Shown: positions 1 through 15,665 of the stretch, piece by piece
Layout: each line of letters begins with the position of its first letter
How positions within the stretch are numbered: position 1 is the stretch's first letter
NCBI RefSeq assembly: GCF_000764305.2
Contig: NW_025947115.1
Span: forward strand, 1 to 64,000
Direction of reading: 5' to 3'
DNA: 64,000 nucleotides
From: Hyalella azteca
Lineage: Eukaryota > Arthropoda > Malacostraca > Amphipoda > Hyalellidae
Translations under genes and position numbers: made by a program
The notes under the pieces: generated by a model
Database searches by the model: none
What the model saw: only the letters and a program-made list of their open reading frames with translations
Told to the model about the DNA's origin: nothing

Positions 1-300
1 GACGAACTCGTCGCCTACTTTAATTGACTAAATTGGTAACAAAGATTGAGTTTAACTAGTATGATGACTAAAGGTTGAAAAGGAAAATGAAACGCAAATA
101 CTGGTTCTAATAGCTATTGGGATCTCATACAGTAAAAGTGACAGGAAAATGACAGAACAAAGGCAAATGTGTAAAAATGACTAACTGAAGCTGAACTAAA
201 GATGACACCAAGTCAGAATGCACACAGACCAATGAGTAAGATGCACACCAATAACTGCTTCCAATGCAAGCCAGTTAGGAGGTTTATTGGGTGCTTTGGA

Positions 301-455
301 GCAAATCACTGAAGAGGTTAGGAACTAGGGAGATCTTGCCAGCAAATCACTTGAGAGGTCAGGGACTAGGGAGATCTTTCCAGCAAATCACTTGAGAGGT
401 TAGGGACTAGGGAGATCTTTCCAGCAAATCACTTGAGAGGTTAGGGACTAGGGAG
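301..455. repeat. 41-bp minisatellite, about 3.8 copies
   Basis: Units start at 301, 342, 383 and 424 with the core GCAAATCACTTGAGAGGTYA. Copies 2 to 4 are nearly identical and copy 1 differs at a few bases. There is no gene within several kb, so no function is suggested. Confidence 0.9.
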
Positions 456-710
456 CGTGGGACAGCAATTTATACAGCACCACACTTTAGAATAGTTTTT
501 GGCATAAATTTATGTAATCAATTACTGATCTAAACCTGACCTGAAAAGAATGAGAATTATTTTAGTTGAATTTATAAAATAGTTAAACACTTCAATATAA
601 ACACACAGTAACACACATAAGAGGGAAAAAAGGGGACAACATATAAGAGGAACAAGAGGGTGTGCTGCAAGGTAGCCTAAACCACCCCCGCCAACACTGT
701 GAGGTCACCT

Positions 711-1048
711 GATTTGAGCATTTGTGATTTCTTTCTTTGGGGACATCTTAAAGAAAGGGGTTCAGAAGTTGCCCTCACACCCTACCACAGCTAAAAGAAT
801 GGATTATTGCAGCAGAGGTTATGGCCATACCTCGCCATATGCGTGAACGTGCTTTAGGAAACTTCCAAGAACAACTCCAACAGTGTGATGCAGCTAACAA
901 ACCCCATCTTCCTGATATTGTTTTCAAAACATAAGTATTTTAAATGGTATGTTATGCTAATTATGAGGAAAATAAACTTTCTTCTTAATGTACCTCCATT
1001 ACTCTTTTATTTCGCCTCAAAACTGTTCAATCAGTTCTGCCCACCCTG
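711..1048 (+). mobile_element. Mariner-type element, truncated 3' part
   Basis: From about 711 the sequence matches 61768-62118: the end of a DDE transposase reading frame (CDFFLWG-like motif, here decayed by frameshifts) followed by the 3' terminal repeat ending CCACCCTG and a TA. The 5' half is missing; upstream of 711 the match to the other copy stops. It lies at the same point of the surrounding hAT element as in the copy at 61356-62118. Confidence 0.8.
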
Positions 1049-1441
1049 TATAAGCTAGCTAACACATTTAATTTGTATATTGTAATCAATATATAACAAA
1101 TAATCAAATAGTTAGACTACTTATAGCCTTATGAGAATTAGCTAAGGTACTAGCTACGTAAAATGTATTGCACTCTTGATGCCTCTGTACCAAAAACATT
1201 CCATTTATTGGAACCTAATACACACTAAAGGCAACAAGTTTATATACCAATTTGTCATTCATAGTACATTTATACTAAACCATGAATAACAATAACTCAA
1301 TATAAATTAAAGACTGCCACTCAATATTTTTAAATATATGAAAAAATCAAAAAAATAAAAAAAATCATGATTTTTTTATAAAAAAATTAAGTGATTTAAT
1401 CAAGTGATTTAATCATTTTGATTTAATCATTGCCAACCCTG
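1049..1441. mobile_element. hAT-type element, right end
   Basis: This is collinear with 62119-62528, including an AT-rich subterminal stretch with repeated GATTTAATCA and the terminus CCAACCCTG, the inverted form of the left end CAGGGTTGG seen at 60635. The left half of this copy is not in the window. The flank after 1441 is unrelated to that of the other copy, which defines the element end. Confidence 0.75.
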
Positions 1442-3590
1442 CCCCTGGGTACTCACCCGTCTAGTAGCAGGGAAGCCAAGAGTCACTGACCAGTAGGGAT
1501 ACCAGTGGGAGCACCACCCAGAGAACCAGAAACCTCATGTGCACCGGAAAATCGCAGAATACTCCCCATGTCCCCTAGTAAGCAAAATATGACACCAGGA
1601 ATGGGACAGAACATAAGAGTTAAGGTTCCTAAACAAGAACACAAGACATGGCTTCTAGCCTGCATGGTCATAGGACTTTTTAGTCTATGAAATGTATATT
1701 TTACGGCAAATGGTTACTTGACTAACAAGTATTTGGACCAAGTTTGGTTCAAATCAAAGCAAACAACAGAACACTCATATACTACTCTTAACTAGAAAAC
1801 AACCAGGTATATCCTAAACTTAACGTGATCCTCAAGAATGTCAAATCTTAATGAGGCATGGATAAATAACTGGCCCCAACTGGAGCAGACTAGCAACTAA
1901 TATCACCAAACACCAGCGCAACAGAACTAACCTAACAATCTTGATATTAATTACACAAATAGTTAGGCACTGGACTAGTCACATTAGGTTACTCCTGGCA
2001 CAGTAAATCAAATCACAGTTCAACTCAACCACGTTGACAACAGGCATATGTCCTAACACTCCGCAATCAGCTATGATAACTATAAGGCCTTGAGAAATGG
2101 TCTAGAATGGCCAATGAGTTGAACCACTAGGCCAATGCTTTAGTTATATAATCAGTTATAGGACAACATCAATTTAGTACAATAAACATATAGATGTATA
2201 ATCATAAATGTGGCAGTCTTCAAGAAGTTCAGGATTAGGTGATGATACTCAGGTTGGGAAGGTTCTGGGTCGCCAGTCTGGGTTTCAAGGTCTCCAAACC
2301 GCTTGACAGCTGGGCCCGGCACCAGCTGCTCCTATCAAATTAACAAGTACAAACTTAAGTCTACTACCCTTGATAGTGAATAAAAATTCCTACTTCAGGT
2401 AGGTACTGTGGTTAACTTTGGCAACAAGGGTTAAAGCTTTTAGCAAGAATCAGGACAATAACACAGTAAAGTAAAGCAAGGAAGAACACAAAGCAAAATG
2501 CAAGATTTAACAGCTGTTCTTCAAATAAAACAATGTAAACACTCGAAAGTTAATTTACACTTAAGGCCCTGGTTGAAGGTCGCAAGGCTTCTAACAGGCT
2601 TGGCTCTTCCCTATGCGTTTCTTCACTAATTAGGATAGACTTTACTCCACTCGCAAATGAGATGGCGATATGGATTTATCCATGCTTACCCATCTATTTA
2701 TTTATAAACGGTGATCAGTAACAAAAAATATGTAAACTTTGTATTAAAACAGTTTTAATGAGAGGAAATTTCAAGCAACTTTGAATATTATTGTTCATCA
2801 AGTCTGCGACTTTTTTACTTTTTTCGAGATATAAAAGGGTTGTAATTTTTATTCTCCATTGAATGGTATACTCGGCATTCCTTGATCAGCCTCTTTGTTG
2901 TAGATATTTTCGACCGAAAAATAGTTATGATCGAGCTTGCTGATACGCGGAGGGAAAATCCCGCATACTAGCTGCTCAAATGGAGGCGTTGTGGAATACA
3001 TGAGGGGAAAGAGACGTCGTAAATTACTGAACTGTCAGTTCACAATATAGCAAATAAATGTTCACCAAAATCACAAGCCAATTGGTAGCAATCAAATTGA
3101 AAGCATGACAATGGACAGGTTGGGAAATTACTGCCTAATTTTTTCCAATTCACCGCAACTCACCATTAAGGAGCAGTGAAATTGCCTTGGAACAGGAGTA
3201 CGCAGGAGAACCAGTGTAGTTTGGCAAGCAGGTATAAGGTGACTTCAAGCAAAGGATGCAGGCATTGATGAAGTTAGGTAGTTAGGCATAAGTTTAACAA
3301 ACCATGCTGGTGTGTTATGAATGCAATGAAGCTTTACACTGACAAATGTTGGCTGTAAGTAATTGGTTAGGCCAATAACAAGGATATAAGTCTGGAACAA
3401 ACACAGAAAGAAAGAAACACAAACAGTATTAACAACAAAGTTAATGAAAACCACTCCTTCCTATAACAGAAAGCAATAAAAGGTTGCATGATCTAAAATG
3501 TCATGATAAATCATAGGCCTAGCAATGAAAGTTATGCAAGAGACTGGAAGTTTAATAAGAAAGCTAAGAGGGGCAGTATGCTCCTCTTCA
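1442..3590. other. No recognisable feature
   Basis: AT-rich DNA with only short chance reading frames. No protein motif, terminal inverted repeat or tandem array was recognised here. Confidence 0.5.
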
Positions 3591-4810
3591 CCATCAACCG
3601 GGGCCACTTGGGACAGGTGGGGTAACTCAAGACAGTCCTTCGACACGGCGTAAAACTGTTTTAGTAGCAAAACTAATTGGAATATCGCAAAACTAAATAT
3701 AGTGGCGTAAACGTCAAAATTTTTCCTATCTATGTAGTATAAAGAAAGTTCAAAAATACTACATTCACTAGCTTTGAAAAATTCCTGAAAAATGGTGAAA
3801 AACGATATTTTGAAAAGTTACTTCTGCTAAGGTCTGTAGTAAAAAAATATTCACCGTAATATATATTAAAAAATTTTACTTGCATAAAAGTTGCACCCAG
3901 GTGTCGGCTTGAAAATGTAATTGACAGATTTTGCCTATCTCTCATTCCCCAAAAAAATGGCGGTCATTTCCACACGGCAGGGGTACTCGGGACACCCCCC
4001 CCCCATAGCTATTCAGGACACCCCCCGGAGCTATTCGGGACACCCCCAAAAGCGCATTTACAGTAGAACCTCTGTTAGCAAAGGCTCCTGTTAAGAAAAA
4101 AATTGATTAAAAACGAAGAATATTGATTACATTTACCTTGCTGAGCGAAAAAAAGTTCACTTATCGTCACAAATTACAAGCCATCCTGTAAGCTTACAGA
4201 TACAGAAAAAATGCTATAAGGCTGCTGATATGAAGCTTGCAGTGAACAATGTTGTTGTAAATGCTCAATGGCATGTTCATGGATATGGTAATATCGCATC
4301 AATAAACAGTAATATCCCATCAATAATACGGTACCCTCAACTGGGGGATTCAACCGCATTCATAATGATGGCCAAAGCGGGGTCATAAACCCCAGTTGAT
4401 GGTAATTAATGTTCATGGTAATATCATATCAATAAAGGAAAAATGAGTAAAAATCACAGAAAATGTCATTTATTCTACCTCTACATCATCTACAATGAAA
4501 GAGGAGTACTTCAGAGTACTGTTAGTAATGGATGAGTACACTCTGCATTCTTCAAATATTTTAAAATGAAGTTTTATTCCAAGTGTCCCGAGTATCCCCG
4601 TTCGACGGGGCTACTCGGGACACTATTTTTTTTGCTTCTGGCACCATACGAATAGCATATGGAATTTTGTTGACCATGCTATTTGATAGCCCTCACAAAG
4701 AGCTATAAAATGAGGCTAAATTTGTTTATGAAATGTTTCATCTTAAGAAGTTATTAACAGTTGTTAACAAAAGAACTCTCAAAACTGTCATGAGTAGCCC
4801 CGGTTGACGG
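3591..4810. mobile_element. TA-type MITE, copy 1 (about 1.2 kb)
   Basis: The ends are inverted repeats of about 26 bp: CCATCAACCGGGGCCACTTG on the left, and AGCCCCGGTTGACGG on the right followed by TA. Internal blocks (for example GCTAAGGTCTG.AGTAAAAA, and GAATAGCATATGGAATTTT) are shared with the copy at 5251-6578. It has no coding capacity. It carries an internal echo of its own end near 4600 (GTTCGACGGGGCTACTCGGGACA), a C-rich repeat at 3990-4050 and a nested 69-bp element at 4334. Confidence 0.8.
4334..4402. mobile_element. Nested 69-bp micro-MITE with TA duplication
   Basis: The ends CCCTCAACTGGGG and CCCCAGTTGATGG form an inverted repeat. TA is present at 4332-4333 and 4403-4404. The sister MITE copy has only one TA at the matching place (6179-6180, context ATATGGTAATTAATG), so the insertion and its target duplication can be read directly. 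The ends resemble those of the host MITE, suggesting a deletion derivative of the same family. Confidence 0.85.
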
Positions 4811-5250
4811 TATTTCTATCTTAACAGCCACAACTAGAACTTTTCTGCCATTTTGTGAACTGCAAAATTCCTGCTAGTTGAATTGCCTCCTATCTAATTT
4901 AAAAAAAAAATGTATGATTGTGACAAGAGATTCCGAATCTAATGAAAATTTGTCATTTTGGAGCTGCAAGATTTCAGTAATGAGGAGAATTCCATTCCTG
5001 CTCCAAAGTCTTAAATGACAAATTTCCAAAAACTTTGTAATCCATGGCCTGATTGTGCAATTAAGTTAACAATTATATTGGAGGTAAGAAGATGTTAGAA
5101 ATATCCCTCACCTGAATCATATCATTTCAGTGGGGTTTAAATGTTAGGGCTTCAAGATAAAAATCATCTACATATTTTGTTCCAATTGGATATACATATT
5201 CACAAAGTGTTGTTCATTGAAATTTAGATTTCTGTGGTCAAGAATATATA

Positions 5251-6578
5251 CCGTCAAACGGGATAAAAAGGGACAGGCGGGGTAAATAGGGACGCGCGTC
5301 CCACATTTCGTAGAAATGTTGTAGCAGCTAAACTAATCAAAATATTGCAAAACTAATAATAGTGGCGTGAATTTACTATCTACTATGATACTACGATAAT
5401 TTACTATCTACTATGTATAAAGTTAGTCAAGAAATCAAACATTTACTATCTCTAAAAAATTGTTGAAAAAAAGTGTGAAAAGTGCGATTTTGGAAAAGTA
5501 CCTCTGCTAAGGTCTGGAGTAAAAAAAAAAATTTGCTGTATTAAAAAATTTTACTTGCGTAAAAGTTGCACCCATGTGTCAGCTATAAAACATAATTGAT
5601 GGAATTTACCTATCTTATTAAAAAAAATGGTAGCCATTTCCGTACTATGGGGTTACTCGGGACACCCCCCCTGGGTAATTAAGGACACCCTTAAAAATGC
5701 ATTTACAGTAGAACCTCAGTTAGCAAAGGCTCCAGTTAATAAAAAAATTGATTGAACAACAAAGAATTTTGATTACATTTACCTTGCTTGGCAAAAAAAA
5801 AATTCACTTATCAAAAAATTAGTGCATTATTGGTCATCACAAAATTGTACATAGAATGCTATATATATATAGAATTGTGCACCGAGCATCATAGAATGAA
5901 AAGTAATTGACCTAAAACTATGATTTATTTCTTCAAAACAAATGATGGTTGTCACTAAAACATTATTTTCTGTTTCAGGTATGTTTTTTACCATTTTTTT
6001 GTTATAGTGAAATCACTAGACTCGATTAAAATTGTGCAAAATTACAAACCATCCTGTAAGCTTACAGATTCAGAAGAAATGCTAAATGGCTGCTGATATG
6101 AAGCTTGCAGTGGACAAGGTCGTTGTCAATGCTCAATGGCATGTCCATGGATACAGTAATATCACATTAATAATATGGTAATTAATGAATATGGTAATAT
6201 CATATCAATAAAGGAAAATAAAGTGAAAATCACAGTAAATGTCATTTATTTTACATCTACATCATTTACATTTACAATGAAGAAGGAGGACTTTGGAGTA
6301 CTGTTAGTAATGGATGAGTACACTCTGTATGCTTCAAACATTTTAAAATGAACTTTTATTGCAAGTGTCGCGGATTACCACATTCCCAGGGGTAAATCGG
6401 GACGATTTTATTTTGCGTCTGGCACCTTACGAATAGCATATGGAATTTTTTGAAGATGCCATTGGATAGCCCCTGCAAAGGCAATAAAATGAGCTTAAAC
6501 TTGTTTCTGAAATGTTTCATGGTAAGAAGTTATTAACTAAAAATGCTCAAAACTGTCCCTTTTTAGCCCATTTGACGG
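5251..6578. mobile_element. TA-type MITE, copy 2 (1328 bp)
   Basis: Left end CCGTCAAACGGGATAAAAAG and right end CTTTTTAGCCCATTTGACGG are inverted repeats of about 26 bp, flanked by TATA on both sides, fitting a TA target of the Tc1/mariner type. It shares interior blocks with 3591-4810 but lacks the 69-bp insert. It has no open reading frame of note. Its right end lies about 213 bp upstream of the RPB5 start codon. Confidence 0.85.
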
Positions 6579-6785
6579 TATATACCTTTGCCGAGATTAT
6601 ATTCTTTTTAATTCATTACAGATATCAAAATTGCTACTGCCTGAAATAAAACTGCTTGACGTGAGAAACAGAAAAACGGTAGTAGTGTAGCAGTGTTAAA
6701 TTGCACTGTAACTGATCTCAACTTCTCAAGGGAGGAGGTAACAACTCTGCTAAACATATATACATAATTAAGATAATTTTCCTAG

Positions 6786-9952
<3,167 letters not shown>

Positions 9953-10235
9953 CCTGTGTGCATGCTGTGTGGTGGCTGTATGCCTGCTGTGTGGCGGCTG
10001 TGTGCCTGCTGTGTGGCGGCTGTGTGCCTGCTGTGTGGTGGCTGTATGCCTGCTGTGATGTGTGGTGGCTGTATGCATGCTGTGTGGAGGCTGTGTGCCT
10101 GCTGTGTGGTGGCTGTGTGCCTGCTGTGTGGTGGCTGTATGCATGCTGTGTGGTGGCTGTGAACGGGCTGTGCGGTGGCTGTGTGTCTGGTGTGTGGAGG
10201 CTGTGAACCTGCTGTGTGCTGGCTGTGTGATATTT
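9953..10235 (+). repeat. 22-bp minisatellite at the start of the RPB5 3' UTR
   Basis: About 12 variable copies of GTGTGGYGGCTGTRTGCCTGCT begin directly after the TGA stop codon. The long reading frames across it on both strands are by-products of the repeat. If transcribed, the 3' UTR would be rich in GU and CUG. Confidence 0.9.
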
Positions 10236-10343
10236 ACTTTTTGTGTCGTGGGCATGCGTTGAGTGGTGACTGTAGTATACTGACTGCATGTTCACATCTA
10301 GACTGATGCACTGGTTTTACACTGCAAAATGGCTGTGCACCTG

Positions 10344-10349
10344 AATAAA
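10344..10349 (+). terminator. Candidate poly(A) signal of RPB5
   Basis: AATAAA about 390 bp after the stop codon and about 110 bp after the minisatellite ends. It is the first canonical hexamer downstream of the gene. Confidence 0.55.
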
Positions 10350-13042
10350 TTCGTACGAATTTCATTACATATGTAACTCTTCTTTCTCATCCATGTTTCT
10401 GTAGATATTTTATGTTATTTCATTAATATCCATTTCGTGTTCACTTCGTCTACATCGTCAACCTGTGGCATGCGTTTCATTGTCTCGTGCGACATTTTGA
10501 TTCATTTACGAATCAACACTTTCATTTTGGGTCTACTATTTTATTGGTTACATTTTGAAGTCATTATCGCTATTTCCTGTAAACTAATCATCAAATTTGC
10601 CTTCCCAATTTCGGGCACGGGGACGAATTTTTTTCAAGCATTCTTAACATTAGTTCACTCTTATCTACAATTCTTCGTACGCTCTCGTTTTACACCATTA
10701 AATATAGAAATGATTCGTCTCTTTACTTACCCACAATTCTTGAATATAGGAAGCGATGCCGCTACTTGCAAACTCTTCGGTGATTTATTGAAGGCCAACC
10801 GCCTATTATGGCACTCAATCTTGAATTATTTACAATTGAAACCCGTTCATATTGTACCTATCATTCAATAACCAGACGAGCGTAAAGCGACCTTTAGAGT
10901 GGCCTCTCGAGTCCTTTGCTTGAAACGACCAGAGCCACTGTGTAGACCGGCTCCCGGCTACTGTGATGGACAGTTGTGAACAATTTTATGCTTGTATTTC
11001 TTGTTTTGTTTTTGAGGAACATCAAAAAGATGACTGAATATGATATTGCCGCCAGACATCTCGCCGATACGGGCTAGATCTCACCCAGCAAACTTGTTAT
11101 CCTTTGAGGAAAAACATTAAATTCTTGTTCCTCCGAATAAAACAAATTCACTCGTAAGAACAAATAGATTTCTCAACCCAAACTTTGGTACCATTGGCAA
11201 GAAGCAATGCAGATCCCTTTCCAATTATATTCCGACGGCGATTGTGTACAGTAAGGCTGCAAATGCTGTTCAAACTATTCCGTTTGATAGGAATAATTTT
11301 TTTGGATTAAACTTATCCGGTCGGAAAGCCGTAAGACACGGTGGCACGATCGTCTGACGTAGGTTGAACTTGAAAGGCTCTGTATCGTTGATTTATTTTA
11401 AAGGTGCATGAGTAAAGTAAGATCTACCAATGTGTGAATTATCAGTGGAACCTTAAGTGAATTCCACACCGTTCAGCAATCAACCGAATGCCAACGTGTC
11501 TGAACCCTCAAACGATAAAAAAAATTCATTGACACCACTGCCTTTAGCCGATAGGCCGGTTTTTACATATTTACGAGTAGTTTATTAATTGGTTCGAATA
11601 CAGGTATTTCCATCCGATCCTAAATATTGATGAGCTTAACTGTCGTTAATCTGATTTTATTTAGGGGGTTGGTCTCTCCGACATGCCAATATGAGAGAAT
11701 ATTGTTTTCCTCTTGCCAAATATCCACGTAATTACGAGTGCCTGGCGTCATACAGGAATCATGAGCGTCAATGACACGCACCATCTGAAGTCACTATCAG
11801 CATCGACAGAATATTGATATCACATTGGACAAAGTATTAATTGAGGTAGCTAAGTATCAATCAATCCAAGATTAAATGAATTAATTAATCATTGTAATAA
11901 AGCCATTCGATTGCTTGAATGGCAACTTGAACAGTAATTTAAAGCGAAGAGTGTGCCACAAAAATACACCATAACTTTAAGTACTCATCGTCATATTCAA
12001 TAATTTTTAAAATGATGATGTAACTGGACTGGAAACGTTCCCTATAAATATGGTGAATTTTATGACGCTTTGAAATCAAATGCCAGGCGGCTCCAAGTGA
12101 ACGTCATTATTAGTTGACTTTCGAATTGATTTCTTCAAACATTGAACCGCAATGCCGACGACAGCTGAAAGTTGGATGCCCAACATTCGGTTTACCTCTT
12201 CTTCGAAACACTGATGGATATATAAGTGTTTCACAGGCCATGGGCCTATTTCTTCAATGCCGACACTTCTATTCTATTAGTGATAACCTGGAGATCTGAT
12301 GCCAGCAATGAGTAAAGTGAAATTGGAAGAAACATTATGAAGACTTAAACTAAATAACTATTGCTGAGTCCAGTGTTACAATCGGTCAACGTGCAACTTC
12401 TTCTTCACCTACAACTCGCAACCACCACCTTAAGCGTACAAGTTACCATTGTATTTACGAACTAATAATAGGCAAAAGTAAGTTAAAGAGCGAAATCCCT
12501 GGATCCGAAGTGATCGAGGTACGAAATCCAGGCAGTGAAGAATTTTGGATAGGTGATATATTCTCAGGTTTATAGAACAAAATGGATCGGAAGGCCTACC
12601 ACGTTTTACGGTTCAACCTCCCATCGCTTCGCCAAGGGGTACACCGAGATATTCTGACGTTGCGCGATTTACCGACTGCATGTGGATCGCCCTGCCACCT
12701 GTCTCGATTATATTATCTATACTATAGTCATTACCTGCTGGAACTGAACAATTTTTGTATTGAATATGTTCTAAAAATAAATTTTAACTATTACAGGAGT
12801 TTCATAGTTTAACCACTTATTTTACTCATCCTTATACAATTTTTGCACGCTATCGTCGTTATTGTCTTACCAACTTCACTACAAAAAACACTGAAAGCGA
12901 AACGGCTCAGGAATAATTTCGTTTCCCATGTCTTTTAGAAAATGTTCATTGTTTATAGACGTGAATTACTCATATATATGAGAGTCAGAGAGGCAGGATT
13001 TTGAGAACTTAGACATTGTGTCATTTGGTGTTATTAAAGTTA
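10350..13042. other. No recognisable gene
   Basis: The longest reading frame is 144 codons (10437-10871, +); it is hydrophobic, AT-rich and unlike any family I know, so it is not called as a gene. A short repeat shared with 20288-20355 occurs at 12012-12072. Confidence 0.4.
12012..12072 (+). repeat. Short dispersed repeat (second copy at 20288-20355)
   Basis: Both copies share GATGATGT, then GAAACGTTCCC, then TGACGCTTT with similar spacing. The order ATGATGA...GAAAC recalls the hammerhead ribozyme core, but the bases between the two blocks do not form a convincing stem II in either copy. Confidence 0.4.
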
Positions 13043-13754
13043 AGGTGCTTGTACACGGGGATAGTGCAGACGGCTAGTAAATCTGGCTAGTGTCGGTCGC
13101 TTGGTGACTATCCGGCTAGTAAGCCTGTACACACGAGGAGAGTATAAGGTGCCGCTATCTTCTCGTTCGCCGACGGTTCGCGCCCGCCAGTGAGTCGTTA
13201 GAAGCCGTCGAGTGAGGTCTGTGAAGATGGATAGTGTGATCACCTTCAACAACTCGAGTCTGTACGTCTTTTTTATACTCCATATTCTAGCCCTTAAAAA
13301 TACAGCGTCGGGAACAACTAAACCCTGACTAATAAGGTCCTCTTTCCGTTTCAAAATACTCGTTTCTCTCTTCATTTTGTTGGAGTAACCATCATGGAAA
13401 ACATTATACTTTAATTCATATTTTTGGAATATTTCAAAGAATAATTGAATATCGTCTGGAATCCACTTTGTTGGATTCCTCTTAGAAACATTATCGTTCA
13501 AACAAGCCATGATTCACGTGACCCAAGATACTTCATAGGAGCGGCACAAATGCTCTCACCATGGCTGCATCAGCGCTACTAGCCACTTCTCCAGCCAAGA
13601 TATCAACACATCGTTGTATCTCTCGACCGCGCATTGGGCACTTGCCGGCGCATGCCTCCGAAGCGGCTGAACCCCTATACACGAGGCTAGTAGCGTGGAC
13701 AGTTCAAGCGCCGGATGAACTAGCGGCTAGTACTATCCCTGTGTACAGGCACCT
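13043..13754. mobile_element. PIF/Harbinger-type element carrying a MADF gene remnant
   Basis: Ends AGGTGCTTGTACACGGGGAT and CCCTGTGTACAGGCACCT are inverted repeats flanked by TTA on both sides (13040-13042, 13755-13757), the 3-bp target of PIF/Harbinger. The terminal repeats extend further through repeated GGCTAGTA motifs. A MADF-like frame lies inside on the - strand. Confidence 0.8.
13240..13510 (-). pseudogene. MADF (Myb/SANT-like) DNA-binding protein fragment
   Basis: A reading frame starts MACLNDN, followed by KWIPDDIQLFFEIFQKYELK, an N-terminal helix like that of MADF proteins, and later RARIWSIKKTYRLELLKV, resembling the last MADF helix. PIF/Harbinger elements commonly carry such a protein beside the nuclease. 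After about residue 90 the frame runs into the element's terminal repeat. No nuclease frame is present, so this copy is non-autonomous. Assignment is by pattern, not by alignment. Confidence 0.5.
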
Positions 13755-14449
13755 TTATCTAGCAGTGGCGCTTTCAGGATTTAAATCCCCAAAACTCTAT
13801 AGAAATAACTTGATAGGTAAACGTAAACAAGATTAGCAATTTTCAGAAATGCGATGCAAAAATTACTGATCAGTTATGAAAATCTGAAATCTTATGAAAA
13901 GGTTTCAGAATTGATAAGAACAGCACAGAAACGAGTAAAAATGACACGTGGTTATCTGATTCAATTTGGATGCTTACGGTTTGTTGAGGGTACACTGACC
14001 AATCAATGGTAGAAGAATACGACAAATTTGCGGGCACTCGACGCTCGGTTTAGTTTGATGGCTTTATGGGAATACCGTGGAAATGAAGATAGGATTTTCG
14101 TCAGTACGTGCCAAATTGAATGACAATAAACGGATTCGGTAGGTAATTTATGGATACAAAGTATATATATGAATGAAAATGTCCCTATTATTTCAATAAC
14201 GTGCTATGAATACGCTTGTGAAAAATATATTTGTGTAGTCGATGGAGTGAGTCTTGGAAATGACAAAATAGTCGTATTTAAAATATTTAGCTATAAGAGT
14301 GGGATCATGAAAAAGTGGAAAGAAAAAAATTTATTTCCTTATTTAGAAGTCAAAAAATTTGTAAAACCTTCATCGGCACTTTGTGTAAATGTCATTTAAC
14401 TTGAACTGACTTATCGTTTAACAGTATCTTTCATTCATAAATCGTCTGA

Positions 14450-15665
14450 CGAAGGAACTTTGGCGACCGACTGGTAAGAAGCTCAAGTGACATTTCTGTT
14501 CAAAAAAGGTGACAGAAGTACCGTCCTGTCAGTCTCACAAGTGTTGTGTGTAAGGTGATGGAATCGGTTGTGAGGGATAGAATTATAGTTCACTTGCCTG
14601 TTAATCATCTCCTTTCAGACTATCAGCATGGCTTTTTTTGCTGGCAGATCATGCACCAGTAATATCCTATCTACCTTTAATAATTAGACTCGCCTACTGG
14701 ACGTTAAGGAGCCAGTGGATGCAGTGTACCTCGATTATGCAAAGGCATTTGACAGTGTCCCGCATGAGCGGCTGTTGCGCAAAGTGAAGTCTTTGGGAAT
14801 AGAGGGAAACGTACTCCAATGAATCAGAGATTTTCTAGTTGGTAGACGACAACGTGTCAGTATTAACGAAACCTTATCAGACTGGGCAACTGTGCGCAGT
14901 GACGTACCGCAAGGAAGCGTTTTGGGGCCTGTTTTGGTTGTCGCTTTTATTAACGATCTACCAGAAGTAGTGTCCAGCGTGTGCTCCATGTATGCCGACG
15001 ACGCAAAAGTTTATAATACAGTGACGGATGCCTTAAATAAAATGCAACTGTAAAATGATCTTGATAGTTTAGTTGACTGGGCTGATGCGTGGCAGCTGCG
15101 TATTAATGCTGACAAGTGTAAAGTACTTCACCTCGGGAAGAACAATGAACAGCAAGAATACAGTATGAGAAGACATGGTTGCAACGAGAGGGTTTTGATT
15201 GAGAAGGCTTGTGTGGAAAAAGATCTGGGAGTTTGTGCCGACAAGGAGCTGAAATTTTCTAAGCACATTGAAGCGTAAGTTAATAAATCTAGTAAACTGC
15301 TTGGGCTGATCTGAAGCTCACACGAGTACCTAGATATAGAAGCGATGAAGCTGTTGTTTATCACTGTAGTGCGCCCGAACCAAGATTTTGGAAACGCCGT
15401 GTGGTCACCGAAACTTGTAAAGGACAAAAATACAGTAGAGAGTGTTCAAAATCCAGGCTTTAATTCCAGGCTTTAAAGCTAGAATTTGAAACAAGAACTA
15501 ACGCAAAGGACCACGGCTATAAACTAAAAGAAATCAGCGGTGCAACTTATCCACGCGACAGCACTTCTTCTCGCTTCGAGTCCCCGACATTTGTGGAGCA
15601 GCTTGCCTGATGATATTGTTGACGCTCCGAGTATGAACGCGTTCAAGAACAGATTAGGCAAGTCG
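14450..15665 (+). mobile_element. CR1/jockey-like LINE fragment, reverse transcriptase region
   Basis: Decayed coding remnant with in-frame stops and frameshifts. Visible reverse-transcriptase motifs: AVYLDYAKAFDSVPHERLL, GSVLGPVLVVAFINDLPEVV (preceded by VPQ) and the catalytic-type YADD in SMYADDAKVY; further on WQLRINADKCKVLHLGKN. The thumb region follows (EKDLGVCADKELKFSKHIEA). About 200 bp near 15450-15540 are deleted relative to the copy at 45335-46560, and the 3' end is cut after the conserved APSMNAFKNRL. Confidence 0.85.

Noticed and set aside
301..455. Regular direct repeats as a CRISPR-like array
   Set aside because: No unique spacers between units, and the genome is animal; it is a plain minisatellite.
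10437..10871. 144-codon frame on the + strand
   Set aside because: Hydrophobic, AT-rich, no recognisable domain, and lies in the gene's 3' region; chance or remnant is as likely.
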